Position numbers and translations under genes: made by a program | Part shown: positions 36,470 to 46,206 of the stretch, piece after piece | Position numbering within the stretch: position 1 is the stretch's first letter | Layout of the letters: each line of letters starts with the position of its first letter | The notes under the pieces: model-generated | The model's input: only the letters and a program-made list of their open reading frames with translations | Told to the model about the DNA's origin: nothing | Databases searched by the model: none | From: Commensalibacter melissae | GTDB taxonomy: Bacteria; Pseudomonadota; Alphaproteobacteria; Acetobacterales; Acetobacteraceae | DNA length: 64,000 nt | Reading direction: 5' to 3' | Assembly: GCF_003691365.1 (NCBI RefSeq) | Contig: NZ_CP033087.1 | Location: 1,316,501 to 1,380,500 of the forward strand

Positions 36470-37066
36470 ATGAATACTCAAAGACAGGTATCCGTACATC
36501 GCAAAACCTCGGAAACAGATATCCAGCTCACCCTGAATCTTGATGGAGCAGGTCAGTCCAATATCGAAACGGGAATCGGTTTTTTTGACCACATGCTGAC
36601 AGCTCTTACCAAACATGGCTTGTTTAACTTGGACATAATGGTCAAAGGCGATCTACATATTGATTTTCATCATACAGTGGAAGATGTCGGCATAACTTTG
36701 GGTCAGGCATTCCAGAAAGCGATTGGAGAGAAAAAAGGAATCTGTCGGTTTGGACAAGCCTCTGTTCCTCTGGATGAGGCCTTGAGCGAAGTCGTTATCG
36801 ATATTTCTGGTCGCCCATACCTGGCATGGAACGTGTCTTTTCCAACAGAAAATATAGGAAAGATGGATACCGAATTATTTGAAGAATTTTTTCGTGGGTT
36901 TGTGATGAGCGCCCATTTGAACTTGCATGCAATATTGCATGCGGGTCGTAATTCCCATCATATTGCCGAGGCAACATTTAAAGCAGCTGCACGTGCTTTG
37001 CGAATGGCTTGTGAATTCGATTCACGTGCTTTGCATTCCATTCCATCAACCAAAGGTGTGTTGTGA
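36470..37066 (+). CDS. hisB: Imidazoleglycerol-phosphate dehydratase
   Basis: A 198-residue monofunctional HisB that removes water from imidazole-glycerol phosphate in histidine synthesis. The two half-repeats each carry a metal site: [13 protein letters not shown] (about residues 65-77) and [16 protein letters not shown] (about 158-173). N-terminal [10 protein letters not shown] is typical. The ATG at 36470 gives the usual length; an ATG 36 bases upstream would add an odd hydrophobic leader. First gene of the his cluster; its stop overlaps the GTG of the DUF2628 gene. The HisB here lacks the phosphatase half of the E. coli fusion, as normal in alphaproteobacteria. Confidence 0.95.
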   Translation: MNTQRQVSVHRKTSETDIQLTLNLDGAGQSNIETGIGFFDHMLTALTKHGLFNLDIMVKGDLHIDFHHTVEDVGITLGQAFQKAIGEKKGICRFGQASVPLDEALSEVVIDISGRPYLAWNVSFPTENIGKMDTELFEEFFRGFVMSAHLNLHAILHAGRNSHHIAEATFKAAARALRMACEFDSRALHSIPSTKGVL

Positions 37067-37425
37067 AATATTTTACTGTCTATGCAAACCAAAACCAACC
37101 TTCCGAATTAAAACTGGTGCCTGAGGGTTTTTCCTGGCTCGTATTTATACTTGGACCTGTTGGTCTTTTTGTCCAAAAAAGCTGGATTCATGGATTAATT
37201 CTTTTAAGTGTCTGTTTTTCACTGATTATCTGGATACATCCATCTTTCTTCTTGATGGCTTTGGTACATTTTATAGTAGGTTGCTTTGCCTTCCACTTTC
37301 AAAGAACCGAATTGCAATGGGCAGGATGGAATCTTCAAACCGTAATTGCCGCACCCAATAAGAAATTTGCCCTTCTTCGTTTACTTGATAAAAAACCCCG
37401 TTTAACAAACTATATCAATTCATGA
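37063..37425 (+). CDS. DUF2628 small membrane protein
   Basis: A 120-residue protein with two or three hydrophobic segments (about residues 23-60 and 65-83) and the DUF2628 pattern: an [16 protein letters not shown] entry and a C-terminal [15 protein letters not shown] motif. Function unknown. It starts with GTG overlapping the hisB stop and its own stop overlaps the hisH start by four bases, so it is tightly embedded in the histidine operon. Its location here is common in Acetobacteraceae and Rhodospirillales relatives as far as I recall, but a histidine role is not established. Confidence 0.82.
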   Translation: MKYFTVYANQNQPSELKLVPEGFSWLVFILGPVGLFVQKSWIHGLILLSVCFSLIIWIHPSFFLMALVHFIVGCFAFHFQRTELQWAGWNLQTVIAAPNKKFALLRLLDKKPRLTNYINS

Positions 37426-38081
37426 AACATAAACCCGAAAGCATTATTGTTATTGATTATAACGGCGGAAACCTTGCCTCCGCTCAACGTGCCCTGATTG
37501 CGGCGGCCCACATGATCAATCTGCCTGTTGATGTTGAAATCAGCAACAAACCAGAACATGTTCAAAATGCGGACCGTCTTATATTACCTGGTCAGGGAGC
37601 GTTTGCAGATTGCATGAGTGGATTGCAATCCATTCCCGGTTTGCTTGAATCGTTAAATGCCAAAGTTCGGCAAGGGACCCCTTTCCTAGGAATTTGTGTT
37701 GGCATGCAAATAATGGCTGAACAGGGATTGGAACATAAAACAACTAAAGGTTTGGGATGGATCCAGGGTAAAATAAAACCTATCGATACAACAGATTTAC
37801 CTTTACCCCATATGGGATGGAATGAACTAAATTTTAAAGTAAATGCACATCCTGTTATGAATGGAATAAATCCAGGTGATCATGCATATTTTGTCCATTC
37901 ATATGCTTTGTTCGCTGAAGATAACAAGGATATTATCGCTACAACCGATTATGGCATATCCATTCCGGCCATCATCGCCAAAAAGAATGCGATTGGCACG
38001 CAGTTTCATGTCGAAAAGAGTCAACAGGTTGGATTACATATTTTGGCAAATTTCCTAAGATGGAATCCTACCCCCGCTTAG
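37422..38081 (+). CDS. hisH: Imidazole glycerol phosphate synthase, glutaminase subunit HisH
   Basis: A 219-residue class I glutamine amidotransferase that supplies ammonia to HisF. The nucleophile elbow GICVGMQIM carries the catalytic cysteine (about residue 89), and GTQFHVEKSQ provides the His and Glu (about 197-199). The LPGQGAFADCMSGL oxyanion-side loop is present. ATG overlaps the upstream stop by four bases, indicating translational coupling. Partner hisF lies three genes downstream, separated by a GNAT gene and hisA. Confidence 0.95.
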   Translation: MKHKPESIIVIDYNGGNLASAQRALIAAAHMINLPVDVEISNKPEHVQNADRLILPGQGAFADCMSGLQSIPGLLESLNAKVRQGTPFLGICVGMQIMAEQGLEHKTTKGLGWIQGKIKPIDTTDLPLPHMGWNELNFKVNAHPVMNGINPGDHAYFVHSYALFAEDNKDIIATTDYGISIPAIIAKKNAIGTQFHVEKSQQVGLHILANFLRWNPTPA

Positions 38082-38100
38082 CAAGTATTTATTAATTACA

Positions 38101-38655
38101 ATGGATAACATCAACTCAAACCTACTTCCAAAAATCGAATTAGAACAAATTACCACCCTTGATAATGATGATGATTTGCATGCAATTTGTGAATCTCTGG
38201 AAGCCGCGATATTGGCTGGTTATCATTGTCGCTGGGTTAAGGCACCACCAAGACAATTGTTGGAAAGCTATATAAAGGGATCGTTACTTGTTCCCGAAAA
38301 AACTCTTTTCACAGGTCGAATGGATGGACATATTGTCGCATTTTGCGAGGTTGAAACACCACTAAAAGAAGAGGGATCTCCCTATATTGCTGCAAAAATC
38401 ACCATTTTTGCAGTTGCACCCTATGCCATAAATGTCGGCGTCAGTAAACGTTTACTTCTAAAAATCGAACAGACCATTGCCCAACTAGGTTTCCCGATCA
38501 TTAATGTGCAAATTGATGAAAGTCAGAAAAAATTATTTCAGTTTTATTTGAAAAATGGATATCATCATTGGGCAACCCACCCTTATTATCGAAAAATCAA
38601 CGGGCAAATTTTCAGGGGATATTTTTTATATAAATCCTTTTTGAACCTACCATAA
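38101..38655 (+). CDS. GNAT-like acetyltransferase within the his operon
   Basis: A 184-residue GNAT-fold protein. The central strands (FTGRMDGHIVAFCEVETP, then ITIFAVAPYAINVGVSKRLL) and the final ENAQ-like helix QKKLFQFYLKNGY followed by a strand fit the fold, but the acetyl-CoA loop (APYAINVGVSKR) lacks the usual R/Q-x-x-G-x-G/A glycines, so binding may be weak or lost. It sits between hisH (19 bases) and hisA (10 bases) on the same strand. No role in histidine synthesis is known for such a protein. It could be a passenger gene. Confidence 0.7.
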   Translation: MDNINSNLLPKIELEQITTLDNDDDLHAICESLEAAILAGYHCRWVKAPPRQLLESYIKGSLLVPEKTLFTGRMDGHIVAFCEVETPLKEEGSPYIAAKITIFAVAPYAINVGVSKRLLLKIEQTIAQLGFPIINVQIDESQKKLFQFYLKNGYHHWATHPYYRKINGQIFRGYFLYKSFLNLP

Positions 38656-38665
38656 TTTTAACTTC

Positions 38666-39448
38666 ATGAAGTGTAACTTATTTATGTCCAGCTTTTCTTC
38701 AGCAGTCCATCCCCTAACATTATATCCCGCGATTGATTTGAAAAATGGTCAATGTGTTCGATTACGTCAGGGTGAAATGGATCAGGCAACAATATATTCT
38801 GACAATCCCGGTGAACAAGCGCGAAACTGGAATAATCAGGGTTGTAAATGGTTACATGTTGTTGACCTTGATGGTGCCTTTGCAAAAAAATCTGTTAATA
38901 CAGAAGCTATTTTAAGCATTCTTGCCAATTCTCAGGTGCCTGTTCAACTTGGAGGTGGAATACGGGACCTAAATGCTATCGAATATTGGCTTTATAAGGG
39001 CATAAAAAGAGTTATCCTCGGTAGTGTCGCCGTTAAAAATTCCAGACTAGTTTATCAGGCCTGCAAATCCTTTCCTGGTCAAATCGTGATTGGTATTGAT
39101 GCCAAAAAAGGATATGTATCCACCGAAGGTTGGGCGGAAACCTCTGAAATGAAAGCCCTGGACCTCGCCTTACGTTTACAGGACAGCGGTGCTTCTGCCA
39201 TTATCTTTACTGAAATTGAACGAGATGGCATGTTATCCGGACTTGATCTTGAACAAACTGCCAATCTTGCCCATCATCTCCAGATACCGATTATCGCCAG
39301 TGGAGGCATTGGTAACCTTGCACATATTGAGGCATTACGAAACATTGCCAATCAGGAGCCAGGAATAGAGGGTGTAATTGTTGGTCGAGCCCTCTATGAT
39401 GGACGCATTCGGATCAATGACGCTTTAAAGGTGTTGGAAACATGTTGA
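38666..39448 (+). CDS. hisA: Phosphoribosylformimino-AICAR phosphate isomerase HisA
   Basis: A 260-residue TIM-barrel isomerase, fourth step of histidine synthesis. Half-barrel repeats are visible: [17 protein letters not shown] with the catalytic Asp (about residue 24), [28 protein letters not shown] with the second catalytic Asp (about 191), and [15 protein letters not shown]. The first ATG is used; an ATG six codons later is possible, as neither has a strong ribosome site. It overlaps hisF by seven bases. Confidence 0.95.
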   Translation: MKCNLFMSSFSSAVHPLTLYPAIDLKNGQCVRLRQGEMDQATIYSDNPGEQARNWNNQGCKWLHVVDLDGAFAKKSVNTEAILSILANSQVPVQLGGGIRDLNAIEYWLYKGIKRVILGSVAVKNSRLVYQACKSFPGQIVIGIDAKKGYVSTEGWAETSEMKALDLALRLQDSGASAIIFTEIERDGMLSGLDLEQTANLAHHLQIPIIASGGIGNLAHIEALRNIANQEPGIEGVIVGRALYDGRIRINDALKVLETC

Positions 39449-40200
39449 AAACCCGTGTCATTCCTTGTCTTGATGTTAAGAACGGACGTGTGGTCAAGGG
39501 AGTCAATTTTGTCTCCCTACGTGATGCCGGTGATCCCGTTGAACAGGCATTGGTTTATGATAAGGCAGGTGCCGATGAATTGACATTTCTGGATATAACC
39601 GCAAGCAATGAAAACAGAAACACCATCATTGATGTGGTGAATCGTACAGCGGAAAAAATTTTTCTTCCTTTGACTGTTGGCGGGGGTATTCGTACACCGG
39701 ACAATATACGTGCGCTTCTTTTAGCAGGAGCGGATAAATGCGCCATTAATTCCGCAGCCATTAAAAATCCGGATCTTGTTAATGATGGAGCCAATAAATT
39801 TGGCAGTCAATGTATCGTTGTTGCTATTGACGCACGATCTGATAATAAAGGTTCATGGGAGGTCTACAGTCATGGTGGTCGTAATCCAACGGGTATTAAT
39901 GTCATTCAATGGGCAAAGGAAATGACCAGGCGTGGTGCTGGTGAGCTTTTAATTACCAGCATGGATCGTGATGGTACGGGAAAAGGTTTTGATCTTGACC
40001 TTCTGAAAGCAATTAACAGTAATGTTCGTGTCCCTGTGATTGCTTCGGGGGGGGTGGGTCAATTACAACATTTTACCGAAGGCGCACAAACAGGAGCAAC
40101 AGGATTACTTGCAGCCAGCGTTTTTCATTTTGGCCAATTTACGATTGAGCAGGTAAAAAAATCTCTGTCAGAAAACAACATTCCCGTCCGCCTTTCCTGA
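39442..40200 (+). CDS. hisF: Imidazole glycerol phosphate synthase, cyclase subunit HisF
   Basis: A 252-residue TIM-barrel cyclase that uses HisH-generated ammonia to form imidazole-glycerol phosphate and AICAR. The N-terminal [17 protein letters not shown] with catalytic Asp 11, the [12 protein letters not shown] phosphate site, [16 protein letters not shown] with the second catalytic Asp (about 130-ish region by family alignment) and [12 protein letters not shown] are intact. Its start lies inside the hisA 3' end, so translation is coupled. Complete and unremarkable. Confidence 0.97.
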   Translation: MLKTRVIPCLDVKNGRVVKGVNFVSLRDAGDPVEQALVYDKAGADELTFLDITASNENRNTIIDVVNRTAEKIFLPLTVGGGIRTPDNIRALLLAGADKCAINSAAIKNPDLVNDGANKFGSQCIVVAIDARSDNKGSWEVYSHGGRNPTGINVIQWAKEMTRRGAGELLITSMDRDGTGKGFDLDLLKAINSNVRVPVIASGGVGQLQHFTEGAQTGATGLLAASVFHFGQFTIEQVKKSLSENNIPVRLS

Positions 40201-40226
40201 TCTGTATTTAATAAAGGAAACAAGGT

Positions 40227-40571
40227 ATGAAATCCAATCTAAATGGTGAAATTCTTGATCGTCTATATAAAAAGATTGAAGAAAGAAAAAATAATGACCC
40301 TCAAAAAAGCTATTCCGCCAAATTACTGAAAAAAGGGTCACACAAGGTTGCACAGAAATTCGGTGAAGAAGCTGTTGAATGCCTGATTGAATGTGCCACA
40401 AAAAATCCACAAAACCTGATCAGTGAAAGTGCCGATGTTTTGTATCATTTGTTGGCCATGTGGGTTATAACAGATATATCGCCTGAAGATGTTTGGGCGG
40501 AACTTCATAAAAGAGAGAAAATAAGCGGGATCGAGGAAAAGGCTTCTCGTAATTTAAAATCTTCAAAATAA
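40227..40571 (+). CDS. hisE: Phosphoribosyl-ATP pyrophosphatase HisE
   Basis: A 114-residue all-helical MazG-like pyrophosphohydrolase, second step of histidine synthesis. The diagnostic [17 protein letters not shown] (about residues 37-53, E-E-x-x-E metal site) and [14 protein letters not shown] (about 63-76, with the E-x-x-D of the second metal ligand) are clear. It is a separate gene, not fused to HisI, which is not in this window. An AAAGGA ribosome site precedes it by about 9 bases. Confidence 0.95.
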   Translation: MKSNLNGEILDRLYKKIEERKNNDPQKSYSAKLLKKGSHKVAQKFGEEAVECLIECATKNPQNLISESADVLYHLLAMWVITDISPEDVWAELHKREKISGIEEKASRNLKSSK

Positions 40572-40582
40572 CAGGTGAAACA

Positions 40583-40948
40583 ATGGCTTCAACTTCAGTT
40601 CGTTACGATTCTCAAAATATATTTGCTAAAATTTTGAAAAAAGAAATTCCAGCAAAAACAATTTATGAAAATGAATATGTATTGGCGTTTCACGATGTAG
40701 CCCCCAAGGCACCAATTCATGCCTTGGTCATTCCCAAAAACCCTTATACCTCCTATGCTGATTTTTCTCAACGTGCAGCCCCCGAGGAAATTGTAGCTTT
40801 TACCAAGGCTGTTGCACATGTAGCCAATTTATTGGGTCTTGACAAAGATGGTTATCGCATTATCAGCAATATTGGCAGGAATTCCGGCCAAGAAGTTTTC
40901 CATTTTCACTTTCATATTCTTGGTGGGAAAAAGTTACCATTTGCTTAA
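40583..40948 (+). CDS. HIT-family nucleotide hydrolase/phosphoramidase (HinT-like)
   Basis: A 121-residue HIT protein with the histidine triad in VFHFHFHILGGK (about residues 106-117) and the N-terminal FAKILKKEIPAKTIYENEYVLAFHD signature of the HINT/PKCI branch, given here in parts. Members hydrolyse adenosine phosphoramidates or clean up aminoacyl-adenylates. It follows hisE by 11 bases, a neighbourhood shared by many alphaproteobacteria, and is probably cotranscribed with the his genes and nth. Confidence 0.92.
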   Translation: MASTSVRYDSQNIFAKILKKEIPAKTIYENEYVLAFHDVAPKAPIHALVIPKNPYTSYADFSQRAAPEEIVAFTKAVAHVANLLGLDKDGYRIISNIGRNSGQEVFHFHFHILGGKKLPFA

Positions 40949-40961
40949 TTAAAATTTTTCC

Positions 40962-41645
40962 ATGATTATTAAAGCAGATAAAGAAACACCTTTAGCAAAG
41001 GCAATGAATAAGAAAGAAATCAAGGAATTCATTCGTCTTCTTGCCAAGTCACGTCCGGACGCTAAAACTGAACTGAATTATTCTTCACCCTACACGCTTT
41101 TAGTATCCGTTGTTTTGTCGGCTCAGGCAACTGACATATCTGTTAATAAAGCCACAAATAAATTGTTCAAGATTGCATCTACACCTGAAGCAATGGTTGC
41201 TCTTGGTGAGGAAAAATTAGTTCCCTTTATCAATTCCATCGGTTTATGGCGTGCCAAATCCCGAAATGTTATAGCGCTTTCCAAACAATTGATCGAAAAT
41301 TATAATGGGCAAGTCCCGCAAACGAGAGAGGCTTTGGAAGCTTTACCCGGTGTTGGAAGAAAAACAGCAAATGTAGTATTAAGTGTTGCTTTTGATCAAC
41401 CTGCCATGGCAGTTGATACGCATATATTTCGAATAGGCAATCGCACGGGTCTAGCTCCTGGCAAGACACCCCTCGATGTTGAAAAAAATCTAGTAACAAA
41501 TATTCCCCGAGAATTGATTGCGAAATCACATCATTGGTTGATTTTACATGGACGCTATTGCTGTAAGGCTAAAAAACCTGAATGCTGGCACTGTCCTGTT
41601 GTGCAAATATGCCATTACCAAGATAAAAACATAAGTCCGTTTTGA
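40962..41645 (+). CDS. nth: Endonuclease III (DNA glycosylase/AP lyase)
   Basis: A 227-residue helix-hairpin-helix glycosylase that removes oxidised pyrimidines. The hairpin LPGVGRKTANVV holds the catalytic lysine (about residue 132-134), AVDTHIFRIGNR the catalytic Asp (about 150), and four cysteines in C-X6-C-X2-C-X5-C (CKAKKPECWHCPVVQIC) form the 4Fe-4S cluster. Gene end lies one base from the stop of the convergent comEC gene. A later ATG (MNKKEIKEF) could be the start; either is in frame. Confidence 0.96.
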   Translation: MIIKADKETPLAKAMNKKEIKEFIRLLAKSRPDAKTELNYSSPYTLLVSVVLSAQATDISVNKATNKLFKIASTPEAMVALGEEKLVPFINSIGLWRAKSRNVIALSKQLIENYNGQVPQTREALEALPGVGRKTANVVLSVAFDQPAMAVDTHIFRIGNRTGLAPGKTPLDVEKNLVTNIPRELIAKSHHWLILHGRYCCKAKKPECWHCPVVQICHYQDKNISPF

Positions 41646-41646
41646 T

Positions 41647-42567
41647 TTATTCACTCAAAGCTTCGGGTAAATTCGGAATACCACGTTGAATTGGTTCCAT
41701 AACCCATGGACGATTGCCTCTTAATGACAAATCATTTTTGATCTTGTTTGAATTCAACCATATGCTATGTGATCCATATACCCAGTTTTTTTCTTTATCA
41801 ACGAATGATATATCAGGACATAAACGCTGTTCCCATAATAAAGAAATTTCCAACCGCATAGCATGACATATTTCAGCTTGGGAAAAGAAATTCTCAGGTT
41901 TTTTTAATATGATCAAAACATGTTCATCCAGCAATTTGCAATAAAAATCCTTGCAAAGAATATTTCTGTCATAATTGTGAGAAAATTGAATTCTCACTTT
42001 TGATACACCCAAGTATTGTTTCCATCCCTCAATCGTATATTTATTGCATCCATGCTGACAAATTACCCATATAAACCCAGTTCGTCGAATGGCAATCATT
42101 TGTCCATCCGCAGAGGTTACCAGATCAGGATTTTTACCCCATAAACAGGATATAATCCCTATCGTAATCAGAAGAATGCCGGTACTTTTTAATCGAGTCA
42201 CGCATAAACAGATAATGCATAATCCAATAAAATAGCATGTCAACCCCCATCCAGGCATATCCTTAACCCATATAACCGCATAAGGGAAATCATTAACAAT
42301 TCGGGCTGTATTAATTACCAAATTAATTCCATACGCCATCAAATGTAAAAAATAATAATCAATTCCTGTCCCAATAGTTACCAGGGATAGTAATCCAGTT
42401 GGCATGATCAAAAACATTGTTACAGGAACCGCAATCAAATTTGCCAAAATAAAATATAAATTCAGTTCATGAAAATGAGCCATAACAATTGGACATACTG
42501 CCAAGCCAGCTAGGAAACTGATCCATGCAGCCTCTGAAATATAGAAAAAAAATTTTTTAAACCACAA
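41647..42567 (-). CDS. comEC: ComEC/Rec2-family competence protein, C-terminal fragment
   Basis: C-terminal 306 residues of a ComEC/Rec2-type DNA-uptake channel, out of frame by -1 with the N-terminal part. The first residues (FISEAAWISFLAGLAVCP region) continue the transmembrane competence domain, then come three or four more helices and a soluble C-terminal region of the kind found in alphaproteobacterial ComEC (for example WVICQHGCNKYTIEGWKQYL); no zinc-hydrolase motif is visible. The TTG at 42567 is only the first possible codon, not a supported start. Joined by a -1 shift at 42579-42591, the two parts give an intact 693-residue protein. Stop is one base from nth. Confidence 0.75.
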   Translation of the reverse strand: MWFKKFFFYISEAAWISFLAGLAVCPIVMAHFHELNLYFILANLIAVPVTMFLIMPTGLLSLVTIGTGIDYYFLHLMAYGINLVINTARIVNDFPYAVIWVKDMPGWGLTCYFIGLCIICLCVTRLKSTGILLITIGIISCLWGKNPDLVTSADGQMIAIRRTGFIWVICQHGCNKYTIEGWKQYLGVSKVRIQFSHNYDRNILCKDFYCKLLDEHVLIILKKPENFFSQAEICHAMRLEISLLWEQRLCPDISFVDKEKNWVYGSHSIWLNSNKIKNDLSLRGNRPWVMEPIQRGIPNLPEALSE

Positions 42568-43727
42568 GTGTTCTTGGATTTTTTTAAAAAACGGTCATAT
42601 CCCCAACCATATCCTGCAATTATAGCCATCACAGCTGCCATAGACATCTGAAAGGATACGTTCATGATCGATGAGGGTGAAAAAATCAAAATCATCAATG
42701 CTGCCAGCATCAAATTATGCATTGATAAACTTCGACGATCCATAGACAGGGCGAAAACGATCAAACTTGCCATTATCAGACTACGAATTGCCGGCAAATG
42801 AAATCCTGTAAGAAGAAGATAGATACAACCTGCAATCCATCCAATTGATAACGCAATCATTTTCACTGGCCAATGCAAGGCAATATATTCACTTCGCAAT
42901 AAAAGCCAGCGTACTGTACCGCCAACAATCAACATCACCGTTCCCAGATGCAGACCAGCAATGGCCAATAAATGGGCCAGTCCGGCCACAGCAAAAACAT
43001 GTCTGTTTTCTTGAGATAAATTCGCATCAATTCCGGTTAATAGAATTTGCGCAATTGCACCAGTCTCACCTGGCAATAAAATCCTGATACGACAGGCTAT
43101 TTTTTCACGTATCAATTGTATTGAGGTTTTATCGCTTTTTCTAATTACGTTAATAGGAGCGATAGCATATCCATAAGCACCAATATTTTTAAACCAATCA
43201 TGAAATTGCAAATCATAACTCGCCATTCTAACTGGAGGAAATGGATGCTTCAGCATCGCTTTAACCTCTATCCAATCTCCGACATTAATTTGGGAATGAT
43301 CGGTATGGAATAATGTAATTTGAATATATCGATGCCATTCTTTCTGTTCAGATTCTGGATATGATAAAAAATGAACACGATGCACTAAAACACGGGTTTT
43401 TCCACTTGATAAAATCTCTATTCGACGAATTTTTCCTTTCATTGTGGCCGCATGCGTTGGCAAACGGTAAAAAGGTTCCTGTCGATGTGTTTGTAACCAT
43501 GCAAGACAAAACCCTGATCCCAATAAAAAAACAACACAGTGAAAAATATAGAGATTTAGTTGAAGGGGATAACGCCATCGAATGACAGCCATTCCTATCA
43601 AACCGAATATTGAAAATATAAAACCATAAGATAAATCTGGTTCACTCGTAAGAGTGAAATAAATCAGACTTCCAAGACCCAATATCACAGGCATCCATAA
43701 TTTCGAATGGTCAGTTTCCCTTACCAA
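42510..43727 (-). CDS. comEC: ComEC/Rec2-family competence protein, N-terminal part
   Basis: N-terminal 405 residues of the ComEC/Rec2 channel that carries transforming DNA across the inner membrane. Seen: membrane segments about 12-60, an OB-like periplasmic region (about 75-190), and the competence core with AVAGLAHLLAIAGLHLG (about 250-266), LLTGFHLPAIRSLIMASL and SFQMSMAAVMA. The reading frame runs into KKSKNTCGLKNFF and stops just after the A-run, whereas the next frame continues with the family sequence. The start is uncertain: the first codon is a TTG and no ATG is in frame after the upstream stop. Transcribed divergently from gltX copy 2. With dprA in the same window, competence genes are present but this one is functional only with frameshifting. 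Confidence 0.75.
   Translation of the reverse strand: MVRETDHSKLWMPVILGLGSLIYFTLTSEPDLSYGFIFSIFGLIGMAVIRWRYPLQLNLYIFHCVVFLLGSGFCLAWLQTHRQEPFYRLPTHAATMKGKIRRIEILSSGKTRVLVHRVHFLSYPESEQKEWHRYIQITLFHTDHSQINVGDWIEVKAMLKHPFPPVRMASYDLQFHDWFKNIGAYGYAIAPINVIRKSDKTSIQLIREKIACRIRILLPGETGAIAQILLTGIDANLSQENRHVFAVAGLAHLLAIAGLHLGTVMLIVGGTVRWLLLRSEYIALHWPVKMIALSIGWIAGCIYLLLTGFHLPAIRSLIMASLIVFALSMDRRSLSMHNLMLAALMILIFSPSSIMNVSFQMSMAAVMAIIAGYGWGYDRFLKKSKNTCGLKNFFSIFQRLHGSVS
42579..42591 (-). other. Slippery run (six T, seven A) at the comEC frame change
   Basis: On the minus strand the sequence CGTTTTTTAAAAAAATCC spans the frame break. In the upstream frame codons are TTA-AAA-AAA-TCC; slipping back one base on A-AAA-AAA reads ATC-CAA-GAA and the conserved ComEC sequence. 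It may be a one-base deletion, transcriptional slippage, or programmed -1 frameshifting. A GGGGA lies about 14 bases upstream. Confidence 0.7.
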
Positions 43728-43874
43728 CAGAGCAATGACATTTTTTATGCTGTCTAAAATAGTTCAAAAACTCCATAAAAATATTTTTTTTCTAGACTTC
43801 ATATCTTTATTTTTAATAATTAATATAAACATTATTTCAATTCACTTTTCATTCTACGTGCAAGAAAGATACCC

Positions 43875-45278
43875 ATGACCGTTCGTACACGTTTTGCTCC
43901 AAGTCCAACGGGATTGCTTCATATTGGCAATGCTCGCGCTGCACTATTCAACTATCTTTATGCCAAACATCATCATGGCGAATTCTTATTACGGATTGAG
44001 GATACTGACAGAGAGCGTTCTACTCAAGAAGCTGTTGATGTTATTCTTGATGGACTGGCATGGATGGGGTTAACACCTGACGAACCGCCTGTTTTTCAAT
44101 CGACAAGAATTAAAAGACACCAGGAAATCGCTCTTCATCTTCTCGAGACAGGAAAAGCCTATAAATGTTTCTGCACATCAGAGGATTTGGCTCAAATGCG
44201 TGCCAAGGCACTGGCTGAGGGAAAACCTCCCCGTTATAACGGATACTGGCGTGACCGTGATCCATCCGAGGCACCCTCCAATGCACCTTATACCATTCGC
44301 ATCAAGGCCCCCAAAGAAGGTGAAACCGTTATTCAAGACCTTGTTCAAGGAGAGGTAACCGTCGCCAATATCGAACTGGATGACATGATTATCCTACGCG
44401 CTGATGGAACACCAACATATCAACACGCTGTTGTCTGCGATGATCATGACATGAATATCACCCATGTCATTCGTGGCGATGACCATTTAACCAATAGTTT
44501 TAGACAATTAATGATCTATCGCGCGATGGAATGGAATATACCCAAATTTGCCCACCTTCCCCTTATTCATGGTCCCGATGGTGCGAAATTGTCCAAACGA
44601 CATGGTGCAAGTTCGGTTGTTGAATTTCGTGATGAAGGATATTTGCCTGAAGCTTTATGTAACTACCTGCTTAGATTAGGCTGGGGTCATGGAGATGAGG
44701 AAATACTCAGTCGGAAAGATCAAATTAGGTTATTTGATCTGGATGGTGTTGGCCGTTCTCCATCTCGAATGGATTATGCCAAATTAACACACGTTAATGG
44801 ATACTGGTTAAGACAGGCAGATGATGTAAGACTAACCAAAGATGTATTGTCTCGTTTGAAGGGACGGAAAGACCTTGATTTAAGCCAGAATAATGAACAG
44901 AAAATCAAGTTATTGATGCCTAGATTGAAAGAACGCGCCAAAAATCTGAATGAATTGGCTGAAAATGCCTCTTTCCTTTGTATGTCAATTCCATTAAATT
45001 TTACGGACAAGGCACAAAAATTATTGAATGAAAATAATCGTGCCTTGTTGAGTAAACTTGTCGTGGAACTGAATGAACTACCTGAATTCACAAAAGAGTC
45101 TGTCAATAGCTGTCTACATGCATTTGCTGAAAAGGAAAACCTGAAATTGGGTAAAGTTGCCCAGCCTTTACGGGCGGCTGTAACAGGAAGCACCATGTCG
45201 CCAGGAATTGATGATACACTTCTCGCATTAGGCAAAAATGAGGTTTTGGCTAGATTAGGAGCCGTAATTAATGGTTAA
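43875..45278 (+). CDS. gltX: Glutamyl-tRNA synthetase, copy 2
   Basis: A 467-residue class I glutamyl-tRNA synthetase. HIGH-type motif in [24 protein letters not shown]-type motif in [14 protein letters not shown] (about residues 238-251), and a complete C-terminal anticodon domain. AAGAAAG lies about 8 bases before the ATG. It overlaps pyrB by eight bases and heads the gltX-pyrB-pyrC-plsY-dprA run. The other gltX (copy 1) differs clearly in sequence, so these are ancient paralogues, not a recent duplication. Without a visible glnS, one copy may form Glu-tRNA-Gln; I cannot assign which. Confidence 0.96.
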   Translation: MTVRTRFAPSPTGLLHIGNARAALFNYLYAKHHHGEFLLRIEDTDRERSTQEAVDVILDGLAWMGLTPDEPPVFQSTRIKRHQEIALHLLETGKAYKCFCTSEDLAQMRAKALAEGKPPRYNGYWRDRDPSEAPSNAPYTIRIKAPKEGETVIQDLVQGEVTVANIELDDMIILRADGTPTYQHAVVCDDHDMNITHVIRGDDHLTNSFRQLMIYRAMEWNIPKFAHLPLIHGPDGAKLSKRHGASSVVEFRDEGYLPEALCNYLLRLGWGHGDEEILSRKDQIRLFDLDGVGRSPSRMDYAKLTHVNGYWLRQADDVRLTKDVLSRLKGRKDLDLSQNNEQKIKLLMPRLKERAKNLNELAENASFLCMSIPLNFTDKAQKLLNENNRALLSKLVVELNELPEFTKESVNSCLHAFAEKENLKLGKVAQPLRAAVTGSTMSPGIDDTLLALGKNEVLARLGAVING

Positions 45279-46206
45279 TTCCTTTGGACAGCATTTTCTT
45301 GGTATAGAAGGACTTCCCGAAGACCAGATTGAAATATTACTGGACCGGGCAGAAAACTATGCCTTACTAAACCGTTCTCGCAAGACCCCTCGCAATCTGT
45401 TGAGAGAACGTACGTTAATCACCCTGTTTTTTGAAAATAGTACCCGCACTCGTACATCTTTCGAACTGGCGGGGAAACGTCTGGGTGCTGATGTCATTAA
45501 CATGTCCGTTTCCACTTCTTCGGTCAGCAAGGGGGAAACATTACTGGATACGGCCTATACCTTAAACGCTATGCGAGCTGATTTGCTTGTCATTCGACAT
45601 GCACAATCTGGTGCCCCTGCGCTTCTTGCCCAAAAGGTCGATGCAAGTGTCATCAATGCAGGCGATGGAACTCATGAACATCCCACTCAGGCTTTGCTCG
45701 ATGCATTAACAATTCGTCGCCACTTTGGAAAATTAACAGGTTTGACTGTTGCAATATGTGGAGATATAGCTCATAGCCGAGTTGCCCGTTCAAACATAAT
45801 CCTTCTTAAAACAATGGGTTGCAATGTCAGGGTTATTGGTCCAAGAACCTTATTGCCTTCAACAATCGCTAAAATGGGTGCCACCCCTTATTACTCAATG
45901 GATCAGGGGGTTAAAAATGTTGATGTTATCATGATGTTACGTCTTCAAAGAGAAAGAATGAGTGCTGGATTAATTCCAAGTACCCGTGAATATTTTCGTT
46001 TCTTTGGACTAGATCGAAGACGGTTAAACCTTGCAAAGTCAAATGCATTGGTCATGCATCCTGGACCATTAAACCGGGGAATAGAGATTGATAGTCATGT
46101 TGCCGATGATCCACATCAAAGCGTCATACAGGAACAAGTCGAAATGGGTGTTGCCGTAAGAATGGCAGTTCTTGAAAAATTCTCTCACATAAAGGCGCAG
46201 CCATGA
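45271..46206 (+). CDS. pyrB: Aspartate carbamoyltransferase catalytic subunit
   Basis: A 311-residue ATCase catalytic chain, second step of pyrimidine synthesis. The carbamoyl-phosphate loop [21 protein letters not shown] begins at about residue 54 and carries the S-T-R-T-R-T-S signature, and [12 protein letters not shown] (about 131) and [14 protein letters not shown] (about 266) are intact. It overlaps gltX by eight bases and pyrC by four, so the three are translationally coupled. No regulatory pyrI is present; the degenerate PyrC encoded next to it is a likely structural partner, as with the Pseudomonas PyrB-PyrC' complex. Confidence 0.96.
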   Translation: MVNSFGQHFLGIEGLPEDQIEILLDRAENYALLNRSRKTPRNLLRERTLITLFFENSTRTRTSFELAGKRLGADVINMSVSTSSVSKGETLLDTAYTLNAMRADLLVIRHAQSGAPALLAQKVDASVINAGDGTHEHPTQALLDALTIRRHFGKLTGLTVAICGDIAHSRVARSNIILLKTMGCNVRVIGPRTLLPSTIAKMGATPYYSMDQGVKNVDVIMMLRLQRERMSAGLIPSTREYFRFFGLDRRRLNLAKSNALVMHPGPLNRGIEIDSHVADDPHQSVIQEQVEMGVAVRMAVLEKFSHIKAQP

